Shown here one piece after another: positions 56,374-64,000 of a stretch of DNA of 64,000 bases. Position numbers and translations under genes: made by a program. The stretch is from contig JAGWWM010000005.1 of assembly GCA_018970395.1 (NCBI GenBank), forward strand, positions 27,377 to 91,376, given 5' to 3'. The notes under the pieces were generated by a model that was given only the letters and a program-made list of their open reading frames with translations, made no database searches and had not been told where the DNA came from. The first letter of the stretch is position 1. Each line of letters opens with the position of its first letter. Origin of the DNA: Bacteroidota bacterium. GTDB taxonomy: Bacteria; Bacteroidota; Bacteroidia; Chitinophagales; Chitinophagaceae.

Positions 56374-56439
56374 GACGTCATGTTGAGTAAAACCGAAACA
56401 CCTGAATATGAGATCCTTCGCTTTTGCTCAGGATGACGC
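56374..56439. repeat. GTCATGTTGAG...CTCAGGATGAC imperfect inverted repeat
   Basis: About 66 bases. The arms GTCATGTTGAG and CTCAGGATGAC pair at 9 of 11 positions. The right half (56409-56438) repeats 28 of 30 bases of the unit at 21161-21190. It fills the gap between the lipoprotein gene and the next secreted protein gene. Confidence 0.75.
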
Positions 56440-56452
56440 TACGAATCAAAAT

Positions 56453-57385
56453 CTAACGCATTCCATCCGGCAGTATCGACTCTTTATCCTTAAATGGAGC
56501 AGGAACAGGAGCCTGACCGTCTTCAAGTTTTTGGGTGAATACTTTTTCAATATGTTGCCAGCGCCCTTCTTTCCATATAAATCCTTCGTAGTCTCCGTCT
56601 GGAATTAAGGTGTATTTCTTTTGCGGTTCGTTGGTTTCAGAAATCAGATGATCCAGTAAAATCATATCCATTTCTTCATCAAACTGAATACGGGCTCTAC
56701 CATCCTTTTTATATTCCAGCATAAAACGATTTTGCGGCGGCAGGGGTAGAGAATCTTTTTCGAAAGTAAAACCTCTGTTTAGTCCAAAAACAGGTTGTTT
56801 ATTTTCGTTAAAGGAAAGAATGTCAATCCATTTTCTGGTAGAACGCTGATTGTTTTCATCGTATCCGAAAAGGGTATAGTAGTTTTTTCCCCTGAATTGT
56901 TTGGTGATCATTTTGTAATAAACCGCTCCGATCCAGCCACCATGATTGGCAATTGTATCGGTTGGATGTTCGGCAAACTCACTCACATCCCGAAGAGGAA
57001 ATAATTCCAGTGAGCCATCTTTGGTATTGATTTGGATGAATCCTTTTTGGCGACAATAGGCATCATCTTTGACCAGCTGCCAGGTAAATATCCGAAAACT
57101 GCTATCGGGGGCCATAAGCTTGGAAATTGTAATCAAGGAATCAAAAGGATACTGAAAAGAATAGGGGACTTTCAGTGCACGTACCATGATTCTTGTAAAA
57201 TTACTATCGCTCCTGAGTCGATCTGCACCCTCTGCCGCATTAATGATATTGAATCCAAAAAATTGTAAAGAGTCTTCTTTTATTTGCAGAATTGTCTTTT
57301 GGTTTGGCGTTAATGATTGTGCGCAGGTGGAATGAGCGCCAATCAGTAATAAAATTCCTGGAATTAAAAGTCGAAAACGAGCCAT
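56453..57385 (-). CDS. Exported conserved protein of unknown function
   Basis: 310 residues with a signal peptide (LIPGILLLIGAHSTCAQ). The mature part is a mixed alpha/beta sequence with FSFQYPFDSL-like, FRIFTWQLV and NYYTLFGYDENNQRSTRKW segments, which I recognise as a recurring Bacteroidota hypothetical without assigned domain. It is 15 bases downstream of the heptose operon's last gene and so may be its fifth member. No membrane helix apart from the signal. Function unknown. Confidence 0.72.
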   Translation of the reverse strand: MARFRLLIPGILLLIGAHSTCAQSLTPNQKTILQIKEDSLQFFGFNIINAAEGADRLRSDSNFTRIMVRALKVPYSFQYPFDSLITISKLMAPDSSFRIFTWQLVKDDAYCRQKGFIQINTKDGSLELFPLRDVSEFAEHPTDTIANHGGWIGAVYYKMITKQFRGKNYYTLFGYDENNQRSTRKWIDILSFNENKQPVFGLNRGFTFEKDSLPLPPQNRFMLEYKKDGRARIQFDEEMDMILLDHLISETNEPQKKYTLIPDGDYEGFIWKEGRWQHIEKVFTQKLEDGQAPVPAPFKDKESILPDGMR

Positions 57386-57399
57386 ATTTAAAATTACGG

Positions 57400-57972
57400 T
57401 TATTCTGTTTTTCCAATGAGATCATTCGCAAAAGCTAACAAATCTTTATACACCGCGTCCACTGTATTTTCTTTAGGAATTTCTTCCGGTCGGGTAGGGA
57501 GATAAACAGTAAAAGCTCCTATCCCTTTTCCAAAAAGCATGTCCCCGGGCATATTCCCAACCATAATAGATTTTGAAAAATTGATTTCAGGAAACAATGA
57601 TTGTGCTTGCAAGGCCATGCCGATATTCGGTTTACGATTCGGATCTTCATTTTGGATAGAAGTGCAATAAAAAACCTGATCTATATTGCCGCCTGACTGT
57701 TGAATAGTTGACAACATAAATGCGGTAATGTCTTCTAAATCATTGGGCGTCATTAATCCCTTTTCTACTCCTCTTTGATTGCTTACGATGATTATTCTTG
57801 CAAAGAGGGGTTTTAAAATTTGCAGTGCAGATAAGGTTCCCTCTCTGAAAATAAATTCCTCTCTTCTTTTTACATAATCACCAACCACATCCTCGTTAAT
57901 CACCCCATCCCTGTCCAGAAATAAAGTCCAGGTTTTATCAATGTCGGGTAGTGCAGTGCGTGAGTTATTCAT
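57400..57972 (-). CDS. gmhB: D-glycero-alpha-D-manno-heptose-1,7-bisphosphate 7-phosphatase (GmhB-like)
   Basis: About 190 residues, HAD superfamily subclass IIIA. Motif I is LFLDRDGVINED (nucleophile and acid aspartates), motif II IIVSNQRGVEKG. The usual zinc loop of GmhB (Cys-x-His...Cys-x-Cys) is not present: the region reads YCTSIQNEDPNRKPNIGM. Starts at 57972 or 57981 (ATG); the frame upstream reaches a GTG at 57999 inside the hddC gene. It removes the 7-phosphate from heptose-1,7-bisphosphate, the third step of GDP-heptose synthesis. It lies one base after hddC. Confidence 0.88.
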   Translation of the reverse strand: MNNSRTALPDIDKTWTLFLDRDGVINEDVVGDYVKRREEFIFREGTLSALQILKPLFARIIIVSNQRGVEKGLMTPNDLEDITAFMLSTIQQSGGNIDQVFYCTSIQNEDPNRKPNIGMALQAQSLFPEINFSKSIMVGNMPGDMLFGKGIGAFTVYLPTRPEEIPKENTVDAVYKDLLAFANDLIGKTE

Positions 57973-57973
57973 A

Positions 57974-58672
57974 TCAATCATGGAATATTTGTTGAGCACG
58001 TTGATAGTCTTCAGGAATGCCGATATCTATGAAAAAAGCATCACTGGTATAGCCGTATATTTTGTCGGCAGAAAGATATTTTTCAAGATAATCTTTTTCA
58101 AAAGAAAAAACTTTGGGAAACGATTTCCGGATAAAATTTTCTTTTTCTATCAGGTAAATACCTCCGTTGATCAAGCCCGATTCATAATATTTTTTTTCTT
58201 GAAAACCGATTACCTTCCCCGCCGTATCTGTCGCAACTACACCATAACGATCAAATTTACGCATGGGCTTCAGTGCAAGGGTACAATCAGCCTCAACTGA
58301 ATGATGAAAATTATTCAGTTCATCCAGATTGGTTTCAAAAATAGTATCTCCATTCAGCACGAATGTCTGATCCTCCTTTACTTCCCTCATCGCATAGCGG
58401 ATGGCGCCACCTGTGCCAAGCGGTTCCTCTTCAATAGCGAAAGTGATATTCAGTTCAGGATAATTTGTTTGAATATGGTTGAGAATAGCATCCGCTTTGT
58501 AACCAACCGAAAAAACAAAATGGTTGATTTTATATTGAAGCAGGTAACGGATGACATTATCAATAAAAGGTCGGCTATTCACCGGTGCCATGCATTTGGG
58601 CAGGTCACTCACCACAGAGCGTAAGCGGGTACCCAATCCGCCTGCTAATACGATGGCTGTGGAACAAGACAT
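57974..58672 (-). CDS. hddC: D-glycero-alpha-D-manno-heptose-1-phosphate guanylyltransferase
   Basis: About 232 residues from the ATG at 58672, which is four bases after the gmhA stop. Nucleotidyltransferase signature AIVLAGGLGTRLRSVV and later PLGTGGAIRYAM, LNGDTIFETNLDELNNF. It belongs to the sugar-1-phosphate nucleotidyltransferase family; the operon context (GHMP kinase, sedoheptulose-7-phosphate isomerase, heptose phosphatase) identifies it as HddC, which forms GDP-D-glycero-alpha-D-manno-heptose from the 1-phosphate and GTP. The upstream frame to 58735 is not needed. Confidence 0.88.
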   Translation of the reverse strand: MSCSTAIVLAGGLGTRLRSVVSDLPKCMAPVNSRPFIDNVIRYLLQYKINHFVFSVGYKADAILNHIQTNYPELNITFAIEEEPLGTGGAIRYAMREVKEDQTFVLNGDTIFETNLDELNNFHHSVEADCTLALKPMRKFDRYGVVATDTAGKVIGFQEKKYYESGLINGGIYLIEKENFIRKSFPKVFSFEKDYLEKYLSADKIYGYTSDAFFIDIGIPEDYQRAQQIFHD

Positions 58673-58676
58673 TGAA

Positions 58677-59261
58677 TTATTTTCCGGTGGTATTAAAATA
58701 TTTTTCTTCAACGAGTTGACAAATGATATGACCAATCAGGATATGTGTTTCCTGAATGCGGGGCGTATCATTGGAAGCAACATTGAAAAGAAAGGGACAA
58801 AATTCTTTCATTAAGCCGCCTTTTTCACCGGTTAAACCAACGGTAGTCATTCCTTTTTCATTGGCAACCTTGATGGCTTCGACGATATTTTTAGAATTGC
58901 CGGAGGTGGAAATGCCAATGAGCACATCGCCCGGATTTCCAATTCCTTTTACCAGTCGTGCATAGACTACATCATAGCTATAATCGTTGGCCACGGCTGT
59001 CATGTAAGAGGAGTTGACATGCAGTGCCTCGGCAGGAAGAGCGTCACGATCAGTATAGAATCTGCCGCTGAATTCAGCCGCAAGGTGTTGTGCATCGGCA
59101 GCGCTGCCGCCATTGCCGCAGAATAAAACTTTTTTTCCGTTTTGAAAGGCTTTTGTGATCAGGTTGCTGACTGCTTCTATTTTTTCAAGCATAACTTCAT
59201 CAGCGAGAAGTGCTTGTTTTACTTCGATGGAGGCGCTGATAATTTTTTTAATATTGTCCAT
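58677..59261 (-). CDS. gmhA: D-sedoheptulose-7-phosphate isomerase
   Basis: 194-residue SIS-domain protein. Phosphate-sugar loops: GNGGSAADAQHLAAEFSGRF at about 49-68 and GISTSGNSKNIVEAIKVA at about 115-132. E and H catalytic candidates match GmhA (E65 in AAEF, and the later ILIGH). It makes D-glycero-D-manno-heptose-7-phosphate from sedoheptulose-7-phosphate, the first step of both heptose-nucleotide pathways. It overlaps no neighbours; hddA lies 13 bases upstream, hddC four bases downstream. Confidence 0.93.
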   Translation of the reverse strand: MDNIKKIISASIEVKQALLADEVMLEKIEAVSNLITKAFQNGKKVLFCGNGGSAADAQHLAAEFSGRFYTDRDALPAEALHVNSSYMTAVANDYSYDVVYARLVKGIGNPGDVLIGISTSGNSKNIVEAIKVANEKGMTTVGLTGEKGGLMKEFCPFLFNVASNDTPRIQETHILIGHIICQLVEEKYFNTTGK

Positions 59262-59274
59262 GAGTTGAGTTGTT

Positions 59275-60303
59275 TTATTTGCCGGTTGTCCAGCCGGTTA
59301 ATCCTTGTTGAGTGAAATGATAATTGCGGCAGGTACCGCCGAATGTTTTAAGTCCTTCGATGACATTATAACGGGAGATGCCAGGGCAGTAGAAGATCAT
59401 GAATCCGCCCCCGCCCGCACCGGAGATCTTCCCGCCGGTCGCGCCCATCTTGCGGGCGTGGGCATAAATCTCCTCAATGCGTGTATTCGAAATATGATCT
59501 GCCATCTTTCTTTTTTGCTCAAATCCATAATCCAGTATCTCCCCAAGCGCATCCAGCTTTCCCTTCAACAGCGCTTCTTTCATCATCCTTGCCTGCTCCT
59601 TCAACTGATGCATGGCTTCTATGCTCTTCTCTTTTTTCTCCGTAACATTCTGCTGCTGCGCTTTAATAATGGTTCCGGAATCCCGACTGGAATCGGTGTA
59701 ATACAACAATAAATTATTCTGCAACTCATCCAGGTATTCCTGCCGTATCCTCAAAGGATTCACAATCACCTGATCATCTTTGTAAAACTCCATAAAATTC
59801 ACTCCCCCAAAAGTAGCCGCATACTGATCCTGTCTGCCTCCTGCCAATTGTAAATCCATTCTTTCTATTTCATACGCGTAATGCGCAAGATCATACTCTC
59901 CCAATGGAAGCTTCAATAACTCATTAAATGCGCCCAATATCGCAACCATCATGGTAGAGGAAGTGCCTAGTCCGCTTCCTGCAGGCGCATCTGAATAGGT
60001 AGTTAACCGAAAGCCTCTGTAATTCCATCCGTAATCTTTGCGAATGCGGTTGTACACTCCTTTGTGCAGATTGAGCAAACCATCTACCGGCAAGGTCACG
60101 CTTAAAGGTAATTCCACGTGTTCATTCCGGTCTTTTGCTGAAAGGATGATTGTATCATCCTCCAGTAATTCCAGATGGGCATAAGCATACAAGGAAATGG
60201 AAGCATTTAAAATAGCTCCTCCGTATAAATCGCAATATGGACTCACATCCGTACCTCCTCCTGCCAATCCAATTCGTAATGGAGCTCTGCTTCTGAAAAT
60301 CAT
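59275..60303 (-). CDS. hddA: D-glycero-alpha-D-manno-heptose-7-phosphate kinase (GHMP)
   Basis: 342 residues, GHMP kinase: N-terminal RAPLRIGLAGGGTDVSPY, the ATP loop PAGSGLGTSSTMMVA, and the C-terminal GATGGKISGAGGGGFMIFYC. This is the kinase type that phosphorylates heptose-7-phosphate at C1 on the GDP (alpha) pathway, in place of the bifunctional HldE of the ADP (beta) pathway. It is first in the operon hddA-gmhA-hddC-gmhB and carries a perfect -7 box 19 bases upstream. Confidence 0.92.
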   Translation of the reverse strand: MIFRSRAPLRIGLAGGGTDVSPYCDLYGGAILNASISLYAYAHLELLEDDTIILSAKDRNEHVELPLSVTLPVDGLLNLHKGVYNRIRKDYGWNYRGFRLTTYSDAPAGSGLGTSSTMMVAILGAFNELLKLPLGEYDLAHYAYEIERMDLQLAGGRQDQYAATFGGVNFMEFYKDDQVIVNPLRIRQEYLDELQNNLLLYYTDSSRDSGTIIKAQQQNVTEKKEKSIEAMHQLKEQARMMKEALLKGKLDALGEILDYGFEQKRKMADHISNTRIEEIYAHARKMGATGGKISGAGGGGFMIFYCPGISRYNVIEGLKTFGGTCRNYHFTQQGLTGWTTGK

Positions 60304-60322
60304 CCGGTTGATAAATTTGAAG

Positions 60323-60330
60323 CAAAATTA
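60323..60330 (-). promoter_or_regulatory. -7 box (TAATTTTG) of the heptose operon
   Basis: A full match to TAnnTTTG on the minus strand, 19 bases before the hddA ATG. Confidence 0.6.
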
Positions 60331-60336
60331 ACTGAA

Positions 60337-61392
60337 TTAGCCCCGAAAACCCAATGCCTGTATTAATGTATTCGGAAGCGCCGGCAATTTTCTTCGCTCA
60401 ATCAAAAAAGTAGCTAATCCGGATAAATCCTTGAAGATATAATGTTGCTGTACTGCCCCTTCCAAATAACCGGCACCGCTGGTATTCCCTGTCCCCACGC
60501 GCATGCCTATCATACGCCTTACCATCACATAATGTTTATGTCTCCAGCCGGCAAATAAATGATCCAGTTCAATTAGTTTATCCAGTATCTGAAAAGAGGT
60601 TTGAAAGACGGGAAAGTCCCGGTAAAGCATGATGAACAAAGCACTCCTTCTGGCGGCAGGAGAAAGACTGTCTTCATATGTTTGACCATACAGAAAATGT
60701 TCGTCGAATCCTTTCAGTTGATTTTCTTCATTATGGGTCAGACTGTTTTTATAAATAGTTCTATAATCATCCCAGAATGGATGATGAGCGATTTTTTCCA
60801 CCGCTTCGGGCTGATAGTCCACCCAGTATTTTTCATCAAAGAAAGGCATCCGCTCGAGCCAGCGGTTGATCTGCTGTAGCAGGCTTTCAACCGTTTCTTC
60901 TGCATTGATCTCCTGATAATCAGGTTGGGTAAAACCGCCTTCATTGGTGCGTTTGTAATAATCTTTCTGATGGCGTTTCTCCATCTTTAATCCCAGCGAT
61001 GCTTCCAGCAAACGGAATTGCTTGCTCTGAAATCCGGAAGCGGGGGTAAGCAGATTGCGGAACTCTAGAAAATCAAGCGGCGTCATAGTCTCCAGCACCG
61101 CCACCTGCTGATTCAATAACTCCATGATCCGAACCATTCGTCCCAGCCGATGCCGGCACAGATTGAGCTCTTCACTGTTGTCGTCCACTTTTTCTTTATT
61201 GAATACTTTTTTTACATAATCCAGCTCAAACAATAATTGCTTAAACCACAATTCATATGCCTGATGAATGATAATGAAAAGCATTTCATCGTGAGCGGGG
61301 GTTTGTCCTTCCTCAAAACTCAGCGGATGCTGACAATCGAGCAGTTGTTCCAGTCTCAAATAGGAGGGGTAGTATTGATTATTATGTTGCAT
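60337..61392 (-). CDS. kynA: Tryptophan 2,3-dioxygenase
   Basis: 351 residues, all helical. Family hallmarks are YPSYLRLEQLLDCQHPL and HDEMLFIIIHQAYELWFKQ (distal heme pocket His), then FLEFRNLLTPASGFQSKQFR, and WRHKHYVMVRRMIG with the proximal heme His followed by RVGTGNTSGAGYL. Somewhat longer than the bacterial average (about 280-300), with an insert in the middle. It oxidises L-Trp to N-formylkynurenine. No other kynurenine-pathway gene is in the window. It ends 33 bases from the heptose operon and is divergent from gyrA (91-base shared region). Confidence 0.95.
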   Translation of the reverse strand: MQHNNQYYPSYLRLEQLLDCQHPLSFEEGQTPAHDEMLFIIIHQAYELWFKQLLFELDYVKKVFNKEKVDDNSEELNLCRHRLGRMVRIMELLNQQVAVLETMTPLDFLEFRNLLTPASGFQSKQFRLLEASLGLKMEKRHQKDYYKRTNEGGFTQPDYQEINAEETVESLLQQINRWLERMPFFDEKYWVDYQPEAVEKIAHHPFWDDYRTIYKNSLTHNEENQLKGFDEHFLYGQTYEDSLSPAARRSALFIMLYRDFPVFQTSFQILDKLIELDHLFAGWRHKHYVMVRRMIGMRVGTGNTSGAGYLEGAVQQHYIFKDLSGLATFLIERRKLPALPNTLIQALGFRG

Positions 61393-61445
61393 GGCAAGAT
61401 TATTTCAAAGGGCGTAAAGTAAAAGATAAATTTTGATATTTTCAG

Positions 61446-61453
61446 TATCTTTG
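61446..61453 (+). promoter_or_regulatory. -7 box (TATCTTTG) of gyrA
   Basis: A full match to TAnnTTTG, 30 bases before the gyrA ATG. The reverse strand carries TATCTTTT for the divergent dioxygenase gene nearby. Confidence 0.6.
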
Positions 61454-61483
61454 ACTGCCTTAAATCAGAGGTTTTACAATTTT

Positions 61484-64000
61484 ATGGATCATACGGAAAA
61501 TTCAACCCCCAACGAACAAGACAGAAACGGAAATATCATCCCGGTAAATATTGAAGAACAAATGAAAACTGCCTACATTGACTATAGTATGTCGGTCATT
61601 GTAGGTCGTGCGCTGCCGGATGTGCGTGACGGACTCAAACCCGTTCATCGCCGCATACTTTTTGCGATGAATGAACTGGGCATTCAGTACAATAAACCCT
61701 ATAAAAAAAGCGCCCGTATCGTAGGGGAAGTATTGGGTAAATATCACCCCCACGGTGATACGGCTGTGTATGATGCCATGGTGCGTATGGCGCAGCAATG
61801 GAGTATGCGTTATACCCTGATTGACGGACAAGGTAACTATGGTAATCAGGATGGAGATGGTCCGGCTGCGATGCGTTATACAGAGGCCAGAATGGCGCGT
61901 CTGACTGAAAATATGATGTCGGATATTGACAAGGAAACAGTAGATTTTCAACTCAATTTTGACGATTCTGAAAAAGAACCAACGGTTCTCCCGGCACGTA
62001 TTCCTAACTTATTAGTCAACGGTTCAAGCGGTATTGCCGTAGGTATGGCCACCAATATGATGCCGCACAATCTGAGTGAAGTGATTGATGGTTGTATTGC
62101 ATATATTGATAATCGCGAAATTACCATTGATGAACTCATGCAGCACGTCAAAGCGCCTGATTTCCCAACGGCAGGCACTATCTACGGCATGGAGGGCATC
62201 AAAGCCGGTTTTCACACCGGAAGAGGAAGGGTAGTGCTGAGAGGAAAAGTGAATATCGAAACAAAATCAAGCGGTAGAGAACAAATAATTATCACGGAAG
62301 TGCCTTATCAGGTAAACCGCGATATGCTCACCGATAAAATTGGTCAGCTCGTTAATGAAAAAGTGATTGAAGGCATCAGCAATGTCAATAATGAGAGTAA
62401 CCAGAAAGAAGGTACTCGTATCGTTATTGATCTTAAAAAAGATGGTGTTGCCAATGTCATAGTCAACCAGCTCTATAAATATACCGAACTGCAAACATCT
62501 TACGGTATCAATAATGTTGCGTTGGTAAAAGGTCGTCCCAAGACCTTAAATCTGAAAGACCTTATCTCTGAATTCATTGAATTCCGCCACGAAATTGTAG
62601 TGAGAAGAGCAAAGTATGAATTGAGAAAAGCCCAGGAAAGAGCCCATATTCTGAACGGCTATCTAATTGCACTGGATCATCTCGATGAAGTGATTGCATT
62701 GATCCGTGCTTCTGCTACTCCGGAAGTGGCGAAAGAAAACCTGATTAATGCAGGCTGGGGACTCGATGAAATTCAGGCAAAAGCTATTCTGGAACTGAGG
62801 TTGCAGCGCTTAACGGGGATGGAGCGGGATAAGATTAAGGAAGAATATGAAGAGCTCATGAAAATCATCGCGCATCTGAAAGAATTATTGTCTAACGAAC
62901 CCATGCGTTTTGAGCTAATCAAAACAGAATTGCTGGAAGTAAAAGAGAAATTCGGAGATGTTCGTAAGACAGAAATAACCTATCTCGACAATGAAGTCCG
63001 CATTGAAGATTTGATTAAAGAGGAAGATGTGGTGATTACCATTTCACATCTGGGCTATATCAAACGTACTTCCGTTACCGAATATCGTCAGCAAAAAAGA
63101 GGAGGAAGAGGATCCATGGGCAGCAAAACCCGTGAGGAGGATTATGTAGAACATCTCTTTGTCGCTTCTACCCACCATACGCTTCTGTTCTTTACAGAGA
63201 AAGGAAGATGTTACTGGCTAAAAAGCTATGAGATTCCGGAGGGCGACAAAACCAGTAAAGGCAGGGCGATACAAAATCTGATACAAATGCCTCCTGATGA
63301 TAAAATCAGAGCCATTATTGATGTTGCCAATTTGGAAGACGAGCAATTTGTAAAAGAACATTATATCGTATTGTGTACCCGCAAAGGGGTGATCAAAAAA
63401 ACATTATTGGAAGACTTTAGTAGAAGAAGAACAACCGGAGTGAACGCCATCACCATTATGGAAGGAGATCAGTTGCTTGAAGCTAAAATGACCAATGGTA
63501 ACAGTGAAATCATGATGGCTGTTAAAAGCGGTCGGGCGATTCGTTTCCCCGAGGAAAAAGTTAGACCTACCGGTCGTGGAGCGATTGGAGTAGGTGGCAT
63601 TGAAGTGGATGATGAAAAAGATGAAGTGATTGGAATGATCTGTGTGAATAAAGAAGATAAAGAACACACCGTACTCGTAGTAAGTGAAAAAGGATATGGA
63701 AAAAGAACGGCTATTGATGAATACCGCGTAACCAATAGAGGCGGAAAAGGCGTGAAAACAATCAATGTTACCGAAAAGACCGGTTCACTCGTAGGCATTC
63801 TGGATGTGACGGAAAAAGAAGATTTGATGATTACCTGTAAGAGTGGCATCACCATTCGAATGTCCATTGCGCAAATCAGCGAGTTGGGCAGGGCCACGCA
63901 GGGGGTGAAGCTGATACGGGTAGATGATGAAGATGAAATTGCCGCCATCAGTAAGATTGATGAAGATGAAAAAGTGGAAGAAGAAAGTGAAGTAATTAAT
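61484..64000 (+). CDS. gyrA: DNA gyrase subunit A (3' end outside window)
   Basis: 839 codons are open to the window edge without a stop, so this is nearly complete (family about 830-860). It starts [16 protein letters not shown] and then shows [20 protein letters not shown]. Catalytic tyrosine Y132 is in [13 protein letters not shown]. The quinolone-determining region reads [18 protein letters not shown], with T93 at the position of E. coli S83 and D97 at that of D87. The C-terminal beta-pinwheel carries the GyrA box [11 protein letters not shown], which separates it from ParC. The tail is acidic ([12 protein letters not shown]). With GyrB it introduces negative supercoils. Confidence 0.96.
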   Translation, partial: MDHTENSTPNEQDRNGNIIPVNIEEQMKTAYIDYSMSVIVGRALPDVRDGLKPVHRRILFAMNELGIQYNKPYKKSARIVGEVLGKYHPHGDTAVYDAMVRMAQQWSMRYTLIDGQGNYGNQDGDGPAAMRYTEARMARLTENMMSDIDKETVDFQLNFDDSEKEPTVLPARIPNLLVNGSSGIAVGMATNMMPHNLSEVIDGCIAYIDNREITIDELMQHVKAPDFPTAGTIYGMEGIKAGFHTGRGRVVLRGKVNIETKSSGREQIIITEVPYQVNRDMLTDKIGQLVNEKVIEGISNVNNESNQKEGTRIVIDLKKDGVANVIVNQLYKYTELQTSYGINNVALVKGRPKTLNLKDLISEFIEFRHEIVVRRAKYELRKAQERAHILNGYLIALDHLDEVIALIRASATPEVAKENLINAGWGLDEIQAKAILELRLQRLTGMERDKIKEEYEELMKIIAHLKELLSNEPMRFELIKTELLEVKEKFGDVRKTEITYLDNEVRIEDLIKEEDVVITISHLGYIKRTSVTEYRQQKRGGRGSMGSKTREEDYVEHLFVASTHHTLLFFTEKGRCYWLKSYEIPEGDKTSKGRAIQNLIQMPPDDKIRAIIDVANLEDEQFVKEHYIVLCTRKGVIKKTLLEDFSRRRTTGVNAITIMEGDQLLEAKMTNGNSEIMMAVKSGRAIRFPEEKVRPTGRGAIGVGGIEVDDEKDEVIGMICVNKEDKEHTVLVVSEKGYGKRTAIDEYRVTNRGGKGVKTINVTEKTGSLVGILDVTEKEDLMITCKSGITIRMSIAQISELGRATQGVKLIRVDDEDEIAAISKIDEDEKVEEESEVIN

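Noticed and set aside
61502..61951. 149-codon and further minus-strand frames across gyrA (61.5-63.9 kb)
   Set aside because: gyrA is open across the whole region in one plus-strand frame with all family motifs; the minus frames are shadows, listed only because gyrA has no stop inside the window.

Overview
The window reads as a chromosomal segment of a Bacteroidota bacterium, most likely order Chitinophagales / family Chitinophagaceae (the family is an inference). Supporting signs are a short RpoD without region 1.1, a PorP/SprF protein and a peptidase with a type IX secretion (T9SS) C-terminal domain, an UpxY-type antiterminator, a DPE2-like MalQ with two CBM20 domains, a Bacteroidota-type YidC and signal peptidase, and repeated TAnnTTTG promoter elements with little Shine-Dalgarno signal. 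Coding density is high. No gene-free stretch exceeds about 300 bases, and I see no tRNA, rRNA, prophage, transposase or CRISPR array.

Layout. 1-7.6 kb is surface-glycan territory: pglD, pglE and pglF homologues (UDP-di-N-acetylbacillosamine-type sugar), a PorP/SprF protein, an UpxY antiterminator and a convergent Wzx-like flippase. A DUF559 endonuclease-like gene bracketed by inverted G-rich repeats interrupts the pgl genes. 7.6-14 kb holds an M1 peptidase, an LptF/LptG permease, a START-like protein, the primary sigma factor and a GT39 membrane glycosyltransferase. 14-16 kb is a three-gene operon of a bacterial aeRF1-like protein (baeRF), a holin-family membrane protein and a small coiled-coil protein. 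16-30 kb holds a phospholipase D-like synthase, MalQ, dipeptide epimerase, SurE, a CBS protein, ProC, CTP synthase, YidC, HisH-HisA and a TrmH methyltransferase.

30-36.5 kb is a minus-strand envelope/export block: YihY, MltG, SecG, an unknown protein, LptE, a sigma-54 activator lacking a sensor domain, MiaB and two small proteins. 36.5-42.4 kb is parE, then a four-helix-bundle gene inside a 20-bp perfect inverted repeat, a DUF1835 gene and parC. 42.5-52.5 kb has signal peptidase I, YebC, two amino-acid/dicarboxylate transporters, a DedA protein with an extra N-terminal domain, an MFS transporter, a GT9 transferase, DUF721 and RecF. 52.5-64 kb has LepA, an M64 peptidase with a T9SS domain, a complete four-enzyme GDP-D-glycero-alpha-D-manno-heptose operon (hddA-gmhA-hddC-gmhB), tryptophan 2,3-dioxygenase and gyrA, which runs off the end.

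Common themes are envelope biogenesis (glycan precursors, LPS transport, insertase, SecG, signal peptidase, T9SS) and DNA topology/replication (parE, parC, gyrA, recF, DUF721). Several families of dispersed intergenic repeats lie directly against stop codons. Two of these families form inverted pairs around small accessory genes (DUF559 and four-helix bundle), and one palindrome family shows a paired substitution. With the baeRF operon, these are the least routine signals in the window.
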